A stretch of DNA of 7,565 bases from Flavobacteriales bacterium (GCA_011524845.1 WTJL01000181.1:1-7565); one strand, 5' to 3'; counted from the first letter of the stretch, positions 1 through 7,308 are shown. The notes: generated by a model from the sequence alone, not told the origin. Translations and numbers: made by a program.

Positions 1-202
1 AGTAGCCCAAATCCGCCTCGTTCCGCATCGCCCACAGGTCCTTCTCGACGGTGGAAATGCTGATGTGCTCCCCGTCGCTTCCGTACAGCGCGTCTTCGCA
101 AGCCTGGCGCAGGTCTTCCTTGGTCGGGAAGGGCTTGCCGGGGTTGGTCAGGCACCGATCGATGATGCGGTAGCGAAGCAGGGCGTATTTGTTGGCTGGC
201 AT
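1..202 (-). CDS. WYL-type transcriptional regulator, N-terminal part (cut by window edge)
   Basis: Reading leftward from an ATG at 202-200, the frame stays open for 67 codons to the window edge. It starts MPANKYALLRYRIIDRCL and contains a segment around residues 26-60 (PTKEDLRQACEDALY, then STVEKDLWAMR) that looks like a winged helix-turn-helix whose recognition helix is STVEKDLWAM. This opening is what I recognise from Bacteroidota WYL-domain regulators; the WYL ligand-binding part would lie outside the window, so the family call is recognition, not proof. Such proteins bind DNA and respond to a ligand, often nucleic acid or nucleotide, through the WYL domain. Only 3 nt separate its ATG from the stop codon of the lysozyme-like gene upstream, so the two are probably co-transcribed. 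No Shine-Dalgarno sequence is visible. It could instead be another HTH regulator with the same N-terminus. Confidence 0.7.
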   Translation of the reverse strand, partial: MPANKYALLRYRIIDRCLTNPGKPFPTKEDLRQACEDALYGSDGEHISISTVEKDLWAMRNEADLGY

Positions 203-205
203 CGC

Positions 206-904
206 TCAGGGAAGGAGTTGGGTGGTCGGCGGTGAGAACTGCTTCATCATGGCCATGCCGCGCGGCACATACTGCGGGTCGTGAGTTCGCGGGAGGCCCG
301 TCTTGGGATAGGGTTGTCCCGTGTTGTGCATGTGGAAGCAGTCGCGGTAGCGGCCTTGGCGCATGGCTTGCCCGTAGGTCTGGTTGATCCAATCGGCGCC
401 GTGCTCAATGCCGTTGTTGCCGCGGATGTCACGGATGTTGACGTCGAGCAGGATGCACTTGTAGCCCATGAGTTGAAAGGGCCCCCAGGAGGTGGCGAGG
501 TTGCGCAAGGCGTCGTCGGAGGCGTCGGCCAAATGCGCGGCCGTCACGTTCTCATACCGCGAGCGCTTGCCGTCCCGCACTTGTTTGAGCCGGTTGAACA
601 CGTGAGGCTCGAACCTGGCGCCGGCCGGTTTTTTGCCGGAACATTCGAGCATGAGCAAGGACATCAGGTAGCTGTAGTCCAAATCGTATTTGGCCGCCGC
701 CCGCTGGACCTCTTGGCTGTAATGCGATTCGGCCGCTTCCTTTCCAGCGCGGTCGCCCGCAGCGTGCCACGGCGTGACGAAGTGGGCCTGGTAGTATTGC
801 CACCCCACGTACAGCCCGCCAAACACGAGCAAGGCCGACACCAAGTGCTGCAACCGGTTACGGTCGAGTTTGGAGGTTCGTTTGGAGGACTTGCGCTTGG
901 CCAT
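206..904 (-). CDS. Membrane-anchored lysozyme-fold protein, N-acetylmuramidase-like
   Basis: A 232-residue protein starting MAKRKSSKRTSK from the ATG at 904-902. A TTG five codons earlier (919) is in frame but less likely. The Lys/Arg-rich N-terminus is followed by one hydrophobic segment at about residues 20-37, so it is probably anchored in the inner membrane with the rest in the periplasm. The remainder resembles the N-acetylmuramidase/DUF3380 branch of the lysozyme superfamily. LMLECSG (residues 84-90) has Glu87 as the likely catalytic acid; RFEPHVFNRL (97-106) matches the family's FE.H.F motif; SWGPFQLMG (139-147) matches its SWG.FQIMG motif; and HNTG (193-196) followed by DPQYVPRG (209-216) resembles the C-terminal sugar-cleft region. 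By family it would cut peptidoglycan glycan strands; this is inferred. It lies 18 nt after the DUF554 gene and 3 nt before the WYL regulator. It could also be a lytic transglycosylase-like protein. Confidence 0.7.
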   Translation of the reverse strand: MAKRKSSKRTSKLDRNRLQHLVSALLVFGGLYVGWQYYQAHFVTPWHAAGDRAGKEAAESHYSQEVQRAAAKYDLDYSYLMSLLMLECSGKKPAGARFEPHVFNRLKQVRDGKRSRYENVTAAHLADASDDALRNLATSWGPFQLMGYKCILLDVNIRDIRGNNGIEHGADWINQTYGQAMRQGRYRDCFHMHNTGQPYPKTGLPRTHDPQYVPRGMAMMKQFSPPTTQLLP

Positions 905-922
905 GGATGAATTCAACAACGC

Positions 923-1615
923 TCAGAAGGGCAGGGTTTCGTGCACCCATCGCAACAGGGGCAAAAGGGCGAGTGCAGGAAGGGCATCGACCAAGGGCCA
1001 TTGGGGCAAGCCTTGGGCCCGAAGCCCCAACAGTTGGAACCCAATGCCCAACATCAAGACGCCTCCGAGGGCGCTCAATTCACGGATCAAGGCGGGGTCC
1101 ATTCCGGCGCCGGCCCAGCCAAAGGCGAGGGTCAAGGCGCCTTGAAACACCAACACACCTGCGGCCGACCACAAGACGCCCCGTCCCAAGGTCGCCGCGA
1201 GAAAGGCGCTGGAAATCAAGTCCATCGTGCCTTTGACAATCAGGAGGTTGGGCTTGTCCATCAACCCGTCTTCCATGCAGCCCACCAACGTCATGGAGCC
1301 CAAGCAAAACAGCATCATCGCCTCGAAAAAGCCCTGTCCGGTGGACGACGAGGCGTCGCGGGAGGGCGTGGTCCATGCCGAGACGCGTGCCTGCAGTTGG
1401 AGGCCGTGGCCCAGCCACGTGCCCAGAACCAGGGCAAGGAACACGTCGATGGGGGACTCGGTTTCCAGGGCCATCATGGCGCCGATGGCGAGGGTGAAGA
1501 GACCGAGGACGACGAAGATCTTGTCCTTGAGTTCCGTCGACCACCGCGCACCCAAGGCCAGGCCAGCGGAGGCGCCGACCGCCACTGCGACGGTGTTGAA
1601 GAGTGTGCCGACCAT
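923..1615 (-). CDS. DUF554 family membrane protein
   Basis: A 230-residue, very hydrophobic protein with about six to seven membrane segments (roughly residues 3-23, 32-50, 57-75, 97-113, 133-165, 184-198 and 208-222). The opening MVGTLFNTVAVAVGASAGL, the central CLGSMTLVGCMEDGL (104-118), KGTMDLISSAFLAATLG (128-144) and ELSALGGVLMLGIG (179-192) fit the DUF554 family (relatives of YdfK/YqgA) along the whole length, so the gene appears intact. The family is an inner-membrane protein of unknown function, sometimes suggested to be a transporter; I do not assign a substrate. The ATG at 1615-1613 fits the usual family N-terminus. It is the first visible gene of a leftward cluster with the lysozyme-like protein and the WYL regulator, and lies divergent from tgt. 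I found no clear TAnnTTTG promoter element for it in 1616-1683. Confidence 0.87.
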   Translation of the reverse strand: MVGTLFNTVAVAVGASAGLALGARWSTELKDKIFVVLGLFTLAIGAMMALETESPIDVFLALVLGTWLGHGLQLQARVSAWTTPSRDASSSTGQGFFEAMMLFCLGSMTLVGCMEDGLMDKPNLLIVKGTMDLISSAFLAATLGRGVLWSAAGVLVFQGALTLAFGWAGAGMDPALIRELSALGGVLMLGIGFQLLGLRAQGLPQWPLVDALPALALLPLLRWVHETLPF

Positions 1616-1633
1616 GTTGTGAAGTTACCTTTG
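1603..1633 (+). promoter_or_regulatory. Candidate promoter for tgt
   Basis: TACCTTTG at 1626-1633 matches the Bacteroidota -7 consensus TAnnTTTG exactly. The -33 position at the usual 20 bp spacing holds GTG (1603-1605) rather than TTG, so that half is weak. Transcription would start near 1640, giving a leader of about 45 nt before the TTG proposed as tgt start and ruling out the upstream in-frame GTG at 1603. Confidence 0.5.
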
Positions 1634-1683
1634 GGACTCCATGGGCCGGACTCGTTGCGAGGCCGGTCGTCAACACCGACGCG

Positions 1684-2814
1684 TTGAAGTTCACACTCGA
1701 AACCCAAGACCCCGGTTCCAAAGCCCGTGCAGGAGTCCTGACCACGGACCACGGGGACATCCGAACGCCCATCTTCATGCCGGTGGGCACCATCGGTACG
1801 GTGCGCGCGGTGCCCCAAACGGAGCTCAAGGAGGTGGTCGATGCGGACATCATTTTGGGCAACACCTACCACCTGCACTTGCGTCCTGGAACCGAGGTGC
1901 TCGAGGAGGTGGGTGGCCTTCACAAGTTCATGAACTGGGACCGCCCCATCCTCACGGACAGCGGGGGGTACCAGGTGTTCAGTTTGGCCGAGAACCGAAA
2001 AATCAAGGAAGAAGGCGCGACGTTCCGAAGCCACATCGACGGAAGCAAGCACCTGTTCTCGCCCGAGCGCGTGATGGACATCCAGCGCAGCATTGGGGCC
2101 GACATCGTCATGGCCTTCGACGAGTGCCCTCCCTATCCGTCCACCTACGACTACGCCAAAAGGAGCATGGAGCTCACCCACCGGTGGTTGCACCGCTGTG
2201 TGACGCGCATGAAAGAAACCGAGCCGCTGTACGGACACGAGCAAGCCTTGTTCCCCATTGTGCAAGGGTCGACCTACCCGGATTTGCGCCGGGCATCGGC
2301 CCATGCGGTGGCGGAGGTGCCTTCCCTTGGGTACGCCATTGGTGGCTTGAGTGTGGGCGAGCCGCACGAGGACATGTACGCCATGTGCGAAGAAGTCTGC
2401 GCCATCCTTCCCGAGGATGCACCGCGCTACATGATGGGCGTGGGAACCCCGGTCAACATCCTCGAAAACATCGCCCTCGGCGTGGACATGTTCGATTGCG
2501 TCATGCCCACGCGAAATGCCCGAACAGGCACGTTCTACACGTGGAATGGCGTGATGAACATGAAGAACGCGAAATGGAAAACGGACATGAGTCCATTGGA
2601 TCCCGCAGGCACGGCCCCCGTGGATCACATGTACAGCAAGGCGTATGTGCGCCACCTGTTCCACGCGAATGAGCTGTTGGCGTTGTACATCGGGTCGGTG
2701 CACAATTTGGCCTTCTACCTCGACCTCGTTCGCGAGGCGCGCGTTCAAATTCAAGCGGGCACCTTCCGCGAATGGAAGGACCGCATGGTGGTGCAATTGT
2801 CCCAGCGCATCTGA
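1684..2814 (+). CDS. tgt: tRNA-guanine transglycosylase
   Basis: Exchanges the guanine at position 34 of GUN-anticodon tRNAs (Asp, Asn, His, Tyr) for the queuosine precursor preQ1, in the cytoplasm. The frame is open from a GTG at 1603, but homology begins at KFTLETQDPGSKARAG, so I place the start at the TTG at 1684, giving 376 residues, the usual length; no in-frame ATG lies nearby. Seen: ILTDSGGYQVFS with Asp92 (base recognition/catalysis), IVQGS, AIGGLSVGE, and FDCVMPTRNAR with Asp271 as the expected nucleophile. The C-terminal CxCxxC zinc site of the E. coli enzyme is missing: the matching stretch reads GTAPVDHMYSKAY, while the zinc-site His equivalent (His340 in SVHNL) remains. From memory this is normal for Bacteroidota Tgt. 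Three nt separate its stop from the downstream permease gene, so the two form an operon. Confidence 0.96.
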   Translation: MKFTLETQDPGSKARAGVLTTDHGDIRTPIFMPVGTIGTVRAVPQTELKEVVDADIILGNTYHLHLRPGTEVLEEVGGLHKFMNWDRPILTDSGGYQVFSLAENRKIKEEGATFRSHIDGSKHLFSPERVMDIQRSIGADIVMAFDECPPYPSTYDYAKRSMELTHRWLHRCVTRMKETEPLYGHEQALFPIVQGSTYPDLRRASAHAVAEVPSLGYAIGGLSVGEPHEDMYAMCEEVCAILPEDAPRYMMGVGTPVNILENIALGVDMFDCVMPTRNARTGTFYTWNGVMNMKNAKWKTDMSPLDPAGTAPVDHMYSKAYVRHLFHANELLALYIGSVHNLAFYLDLVREARVQIQAGTFREWKDRMVVQLSQRI

Positions 2815-2817
2815 CGG

Positions 2818-3921
2818 ATGAAACGCCTGGACCGCTACATCGTGGGGAAATTCCTGGGAACCTTTGGGTTCATGCTGGGGGTGTTTTGCATGGTGGTGGT
2901 GGTCTTCGATTTGATGGAGCACCTTGGACGGCTGCTCGACCACCAGGCCCCTGTGTGGGACACGGCGCTGTACTACCTGAATGTGTGCTTCCACTTTGCG
3001 TCCCTGTTGATGGGGTTCATCGTGTTTTTGACCATCATTTGGTTCACGAGTCGCTTGGCCCAAAACAGCGAAATCATCGCCATGCTCGCCGGTGGCATGC
3101 CTTTCAAGCGGTTGTTCCGGCCGTATTTCTACGCCGCGGGGTTGTTGGTGGTGGTCGCCTTGGTGTTGAGCCATGGCGTGGTGCCACGCGCCAACGAGCA
3201 GAAGCTGGCGTTTGAGGAGAGCTTTGTGAACACGTCCGTGCACGTGAAAGACCGAAACCTCTACAGGGAAGTGTCGCCGGGCACCATCGTCTATTTCCGA
3301 AGCATCAACTACGGGCGAGGCACGGGGTACAAGCTTCAGCTCGAGCAATGGCAAGGCGACACCTTGGTGCAGCGCATGCTGGCGGCGAAGGCCACCTACA
3401 TCCCCCAGGACAGCGTGTGGCGGTTGGTCAACGTGGGCATCCGGGACTACAAGCAAGGCGGTCGCCAACACCACCGTTTCCTCTCGCGGCTCGACACGAC
3501 GTTGACCATGCGGGTGGACGACTTTGCCGAGCGCAACGAAGTGGTGGCCACCATGCCCACGCCTAGGCTGCGCGCCTTCATCGAGGAAGTGCAGTTGAAA
3601 GGGGCCGACACGGCCAACTTGGAATTGACCTTGCACAGCCGAACCGCCAATGCGGCGGCCATCTTGGTGCTGACCCTCATCGGGGTGTCCATTGCGGCCA
3701 GACGGCTTCGCGGAGGGACAGGATTGCATCTCTTTGCCGCCGTCCTGATTGGGTTCACCTACGTGTTTGCCTCGAAGGTCATCTCGGTGTGGGCGGCCTC
3801 TGTGGGCTTGCCGCCTTGGTCGCCGGTGAACGAGCACGGCCTGCGCCTGCTTGCCGCATGGTTGCCCAACGTGCTCTTCGCGTGCTTGGGGTGGTGGCTC
3901 TACGTGCGTGCACCGAAGTGA
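2818..3921 (+). CDS. LptF/LptG family (YjgP/YjgQ) LPS export permease
   Basis: A 367-residue protein with the family layout: membrane segments near residues 14-31, 58-78 and 104-122, a periplasmic beta-rich domain (about 123-275), then membrane segments near 277-295, 303-325 and 340-362. The N-terminus MKRLDRYIVGKFLGTF and the cytoplasmic loop SEIIAMLAGGMPFKRLF (84-100), which contacts the LptB ATPase in this family, are diagnostic. The protein is one half of the LptB2FG ABC transporter that lifts lipopolysaccharide out of the inner membrane toward the Lpt bridge. I cannot decide between LptF and LptG by sequence alone; the position right after tgt is the common Bacteroidota arrangement. It begins 3 nt after tgt, so it is probably translated from the same message. 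No terminator hairpin of note follows it. Confidence 0.92.
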   Translation: MKRLDRYIVGKFLGTFGFMLGVFCMVVVVFDLMEHLGRLLDHQAPVWDTALYYLNVCFHFASLLMGFIVFLTIIWFTSRLAQNSEIIAMLAGGMPFKRLFRPYFYAAGLLVVVALVLSHGVVPRANEQKLAFEESFVNTSVHVKDRNLYREVSPGTIVYFRSINYGRGTGYKLQLEQWQGDTLVQRMLAAKATYIPQDSVWRLVNVGIRDYKQGGRQHHRFLSRLDTTLTMRVDDFAERNEVVATMPTPRLRAFIEEVQLKGADTANLELTLHSRTANAAAILVLTLIGVSIAARRLRGGTGLHLFAAVLIGFTYVFASKVISVWAASVGLPPWSPVNEHGLRLLAAWLPNVLFACLGWWLYVRAPK

Positions 3922-3937
3922 CGTCTGAGGCGCTTCG

Positions 3938-3968
3938 TTGCGCAATCGTGCACCCGATGTTACCTTGA
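3938..3968 (+). promoter_or_regulatory. Candidate promoter for the heme-copper protein gene
   Basis: TTG at 3938-3940 is followed after exactly 20 bp by TACCTTGA at 3961-3968, a near match to TAnnTTTG. The ATG at 3973 is only 4 nt after this element, so the transcript would be leaderless or nearly so, or the true start would be further downstream. The signal peptide, however, requires a start at or very near 3973. Confidence 0.4.
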
Positions 3969-3972
3969 CCTC

Positions 3973-5538
3973 ATGACGTCAGCGACGGTTCGTTTCTTGT
4001 GTCTTTGGGGGCTGGTCTTGGGGACGGGCCTTGTGGGACATGCCCAACTGCCCACGTGGGTGGACGACATCGCGCCCATCGTGCACACGCATTGCGCGCA
4101 ATGCCACCACAACGGCGGTCCAGGACCGTTTCCACTCCTCACCTACGAGGACGTGTTTTTCACGGCCAACATGGACGTGCATGTGATGCAAGACGGTGAG
4201 ATGCCCCCTTGGCCCGCCGATCCGAGCTACCAGCATTTTGTGGGAGAGAATGTGTTGAGCGACCAAGACGTGGCGCTGTTTGAAGAGTGGTACAACACCG
4301 GGATGGCGTACGGGGACGAAACCGTGCAGGTGGAGATTCCGGAGTTTGGGCCGGAGGGGTCGTTGCTCGAGAGCGTGGACTTCGTGGCGGATTTTGAAGC
4401 GTACACGTTGCAGTCCGACAACGAGGAGTACCGGTGGTTTGTGGTGTCAACGGACTTTGAAGAAACCCGGTACATTCAAGCGGTCGAGGTCCTTCCTGGC
4501 CTTCCCGCCGCGGTGCACCACGCCGACATTTTTGTGGACGCGACGGGGGCGTCGGCGGCCCTCGATGCCGCAGACCCCTTGCCGGGGTTCAACGGCGCCA
4601 CGGGGTGGCCCACCAACACGACCTACATCAACGCGTGGCAGCCTGGGGCGCTTCCGGCCCGGTACCCGGACGGCTGGGGCATTCCCGTGCCGCCCGGCGC
4701 CGACCTTGTCATTGAGATCCATTACGGTCCGGATTTTGGAGGCCAAACCGACGACACCGTCATGAACCTCGAATGGGTGGACGCCCCGGAGGAAGAGGTC
4801 CGTCCCATTTCTGTGGGGTGGCTTTTGGGCAACGGCGCGATGACGGACGGTCCCTTGGTCATCCCGCCCAACCAACTGTCCACGTTCCACCAAGAGGCCG
4901 TGCTGTTCAATTCGGACAAGAGCTTGCTGAGCATTTGCCCCCACATGCACCTGTTGGGCAAGTCGTACAAGGTGTGGATGGAGACGCCGACGGGCGACAG
5001 CATTCCACTCATCGACATCCCCCAATGGCACTTTGAATGGCAGTTTTATTACCGCTTCTTGAGCCCCATTCACGTGCCCGCTGGCACGGTGTTCAAGACC
5101 GAAGGGGTGTACGACAACACCATTTGGAATCCCCTCAACCCCAACGACCCTCCCCAAGAGGTGACTTACGGCTCTCTCACCACAGACGAGATGTTCTTGG
5201 TGTACTTCATTTGGGCCGACCATGAGGAAGGGGACGAGGACTTGGTGTTTGGCACGGTGGACGAGGAGGTGGATGCGGTGCGCGTGCGTCAACCGCTGGC
5301 GGCGCGCCTTCAAGTGGCCCCCAATCCGGCAGCCTCAAACCTTCAGGTCACGTGGAACGGAGCCACTTCGTCGCAAGCGGTGCTTCGATCCTTGAAGGGC
5401 GGGGTGGTGTGGACAGGGACCCTGACGCCCGGCGTTCAATCGCTGTCTGTCCAGCACGTCACACCAGGCACCTACGTGCTTTCTGTCCAGTCTGAGGTGG
5501 GCCAACGCGACGTCACCACGGTGGTGGTTCAGCGCTGA
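3973..5538 (+). CDS. Secreted c-type heme / copper type II monooxygenase-like protein with T9SS sorting domain
   Basis: A 521-residue exported protein. Residues 1-24 form a signal peptide ending GHAQ. CAQCH (41-45) is one c-type heme site, with Met77 in EMPPWPADP as probable distal ligand. Residues about 130-435 fit the two-domain fold of peptidylglycine and dopamine hydroxylases (Cu2_monooxygen plus its C-terminal partner). The expected CuH ligands are His182, His183 (VHHADIF) and His250 (IEIHYGP); the CuM ligands are His324, His326 (CPHMHLLGKSY) and Met407 (TTDEMF). Their spacing is close to that in rat PHM. Residues about 446-521 (APNPAASNLQV... GTYVLSV) are a type A T9SS C-terminal domain, so the protein should cross the outer membrane and be attached or released. 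Activity would be O2-dependent hydroxylation; the substrate is unknown. It has its own candidate promoter and its 3' end overlaps convergent ispE by 10 bp. Confidence 0.88.
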   Translation: MTSATVRFLCLWGLVLGTGLVGHAQLPTWVDDIAPIVHTHCAQCHHNGGPGPFPLLTYEDVFFTANMDVHVMQDGEMPPWPADPSYQHFVGENVLSDQDVALFEEWYNTGMAYGDETVQVEIPEFGPEGSLLESVDFVADFEAYTLQSDNEEYRWFVVSTDFEETRYIQAVEVLPGLPAAVHHADIFVDATGASAALDAADPLPGFNGATGWPTNTTYINAWQPGALPARYPDGWGIPVPPGADLVIEIHYGPDFGGQTDDTVMNLEWVDAPEEEVRPISVGWLLGNGAMTDGPLVIPPNQLSTFHQEAVLFNSDKSLLSICPHMHLLGKSYKVWMETPTGDSIPLIDIPQWHFEWQFYYRFLSPIHVPAGTVFKTEGVYDNTIWNPLNPNDPPQEVTYGSLTTDEMFLVYFIWADHEEGDEDLVFGTVDEEVDAVRVRQPLAARLQVAPNPAASNLQVTWNGATSSQAVLRSLKGGVVWTGTLTPGVQSLSVQHVTPGTYVLSVQSEVGQRDVTTVVVQR

Positions 5539-6374
5539 GTACGCAAGGCAGGACCACAATGTCCCGCCCCTACGAGCTGAGCGGCACGCCGCGCGGCGCC
5601 CTCTTTCATGAACAGCCCAAACACCGTCGATCCGCTCCCGGTCATTTGCACGTACGTCGCGCCCGCTTCTTCGACTTGGGTCAACAGCGCGGCCACCTCG
5701 GGGTGACGCTCGCAGGCGCCAGGCTCAAAGTCGTTTTGGACGATGTCCTTCCAGGCGTGGAGCGGTTCGCGGGCCAGGCGTGTCCAATCGGTGGTCCGAT
5801 CCCTTGGGACCAGCCCTGAAAACGCTTCTGCCGTGCCGATGTGGATGCCGGGGTTGGCCACCACGACCCACACGTCTTTCAAGGGAAGCTCAAATTCGAG
5901 AGGGGTGACGACTTCGCCCCGGCCCGACACAAGGGCGGGGCTGTCCTGAACGAAAAAGGGACAATCGCTCCCGAGCTGAGCAGCCAGTTCCATCAGCTCC
6001 TGGGTCGAGAGGCCGAGGTCGCACACCTCATCGATGGCGCGCAGGGTGTACGTGCCGTCCGCACTTCCGCCGCCCACGCCGCCGCCCATGGGCAACACCT
6101 TGTGAAGGTGGATGCTCAATCCGGGGAGGTCGTGCTTCTCAGCAAGCATGGCGTGGGCGCGCGTCACCAAGTTGTCGGCGCTGTCTCCAGGGATGTCCAA
6201 GCCGGTCCATGTGAATTGAGCTTCTCCTCGAGGAACGTCTGGGGCCACCACGACCTCCAACATGTCGTTCCAGCCGATGGGCAGGAAGAGGCTTTCCAAA
6301 CGGTGAAATCCGTCGTCCCGCTTGCCCAGGACATGAAGTCCCAAGTTGAGTTTGGCAGGAGGGAAGAAGACCAT
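5529..6374 (-). CDS. ispE: 4-diphosphocytidyl-2-C-methyl-D-erythritol kinase
   Basis: Phosphorylates the 2-hydroxyl of CDP-methylerythritol using ATP, the fourth step of the MEP route to isoprenoid precursors, in the cytoplasm. The protein has 281 residues from the ATG at 6374-6372 (MVFFPPAKLNLGLHVLG). A TTG nine codons earlier (6401) would overlap era and is less likely. Seen: PPAKLNLGL with Lys8 matching the conserved catalytic lysine; the GHMP-kinase glycine loop PMGGGVGGGSADG (95-107); LGSDCPFFV with Asp137 as the likely catalytic base; and MTGSGSTVFG (244-253). The glycine loop has Gly where many homologues have Ala (PxGAGLGGGSS), a mild variation. The ATG lies 10 nt after the era stop, so the two are probably one operon read from the era promoter. 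The last codons overlap the convergent heme-copper gene. Confidence 0.95.
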   Translation of the reverse strand: MVFFPPAKLNLGLHVLGKRDDGFHRLESLFLPIGWNDMLEVVVAPDVPRGEAQFTWTGLDIPGDSADNLVTRAHAMLAEKHDLPGLSIHLHKVLPMGGGVGGGSADGTYTLRAIDEVCDLGLSTQELMELAAQLGSDCPFFVQDSPALVSGRGEVVTPLEFELPLKDVWVVVANPGIHIGTAEAFSGLVPRDRTTDWTRLAREPLHAWKDIVQNDFEPGACERHPEVAALLTQVEEAGATYVQMTGSGSTVFGLFMKEGAARRAAQLVGAGHCGPALRTQR

Positions 6375-6384
6375 GGCGTCGAGG

Positions 6385-7308
6385 TCAGTCCATGTATCCA
6401 AAGCGCTTGAGCTTGCGCTCGTCGTCGCGCCAATTCTTGTCCACCCGCACGTACAGATCGAGGAAGACTTTTTTGCCGAGGAAGGCCTCGATGTCTTTCC
6501 GAGCGTCCATGCCCACGCGCTTGATCATTCGGCCTTGTGCGCCCACCACAATGTGCTTTTGCGATTCGCGGGCCACGTGAATCTCCGCACGGATGCGCGT
6601 GATGTCGGGGCTGTCTTCATAGGCTTCCACCACCACCTCACAGCTGTAGGGAATTTCCTGCTTGTAGTGGGTGAGGATCTTCTCCCGAACAATCTCCGAC
6701 ACAAAAAAGCGCATGGGCTTGTCCGTGAGCTCGTCTTTGGGGAAGAAGGGAGGGCTCTCAGGCAGCTGGGCAACGATGCGCTCGAGCAGGGTGTCCACGT
6801 TGAAATTGTGCAATGCACTGATGGGCACGACCGAGGCACGGGGCAGCTGCTTGGCCCACTCGTCGAGCTTGGCTTCGACCGCGGTTTGGTCCGCCGACAG
6901 GTCGATTTTGTTGACGAGGACAAACGTCGGGACGTCCATCGCTGCAATCTTCTCGAGCGTCTCAGGATGGGCCATGCCCTTCTCGTTGACCTCCGTCACC
7001 ACGAGCAAGACGTCTGCATCTTGGAGGGCGGTCTTCACAAACTTCATCATGCCCTCCTGCAATTTGTAGGCAGGGTCGAGGACGCCCGGTGTGTCGCTGT
7101 AGACGATCTGGTAGTCGTCTTCGTTGACAATGCCCATGATGCGGTGACGCGTGGTTTGGGCTTTGGCGTTGATGATGCTCAACCGCTCGCCCACCAGTCG
7201 GTTCATCAATGTGCTCTTGCCCACGTTGGGGGAGCCCACGATGTTCACGAAACCTGCACGGTGGCTGGCAGGTGTGGGAGAGGGCGGAAGGGGTTGATTG
7301 TCAGACAC
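6385..7308 (-). CDS. era: GTPase Era
   Basis: Ribosome-associated GTPase that binds the 3' end of 16S rRNA and aids 30S subunit maturation. It has 307 residues, full length. The GTPase domain shows G1 GSPNVGKST (25-33), the Era-type switch I AQTTRH (50-55), G3 DTPG (72-75), G4 NKID (133-136) and G5 SAL (164-166). The C-terminal KH domain has its GxxG loop as GAQG (256-259) in the stretch IVVGAQGRMIKRVG, followed by a typical ending with FLDLYVRVDKNWR. The first 17 residues are a Pro/Ser-rich extension (SDNQPLPPSPTPASH) before the core; the ATG at 7308 is kept because it is the first good start after the candidate promoter at 7336-7329. It is upstream of ispE (10 nt apart) and divergent from the initiator tRNA. 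Confidence 0.97.
   Translation of the reverse strand: MSDNQPLPPSPTPASHRAGFVNIVGSPNVGKSTLMNRLVGERLSIINAKAQTTRHRIMGIVNEDDYQIVYSDTPGVLDPAYKLQEGMMKFVKTALQDADVLLVVTEVNEKGMAHPETLEKIAAMDVPTFVLVNKIDLSADQTAVEAKLDEWAKQLPRASVVPISALHNFNVDTLLERIVAQLPESPPFFPKDELTDKPMRFFVSEIVREKILTHYKQEIPYSCEVVVEAYEDSPDITRIRAEIHVARESQKHIVVGAQGRMIKRVGMDARKDIEAFLGKKVFLDLYVRVDKNWRDDERKLKRFGYMD

Noticed and set aside
941..1687. 248-codon plus-strand frame opposite the DUF554 gene
   Set aside because: Low-complexity Gly/Gln/His-rich translation with no membrane or domain signal, while the minus frame matches DUF554 along its full length.
1474..3945. 823-codon open frame on the minus strand opposite tgt and the permease gene
   Set aside because: Its translation is rich in His, Arg, Gln and Gly with no recognisable domain, and it runs opposite two well-supported genes. 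Long antisense frames are a by-product of biased third codon positions in GC-rich DNA.
3929..3946. Weak hairpin GCGC-TTCGTT-GCGC after the permease gene
   Set aside because: Only about four to five pairs and no T run, so not a credible terminator.
4447..5313. 288-codon minus-strand frame opposite the heme-copper gene
   Set aside because: Composition (His/Arg/Gly/Val-rich) and the absence of motifs mark it as a shadow of the real plus-strand gene.
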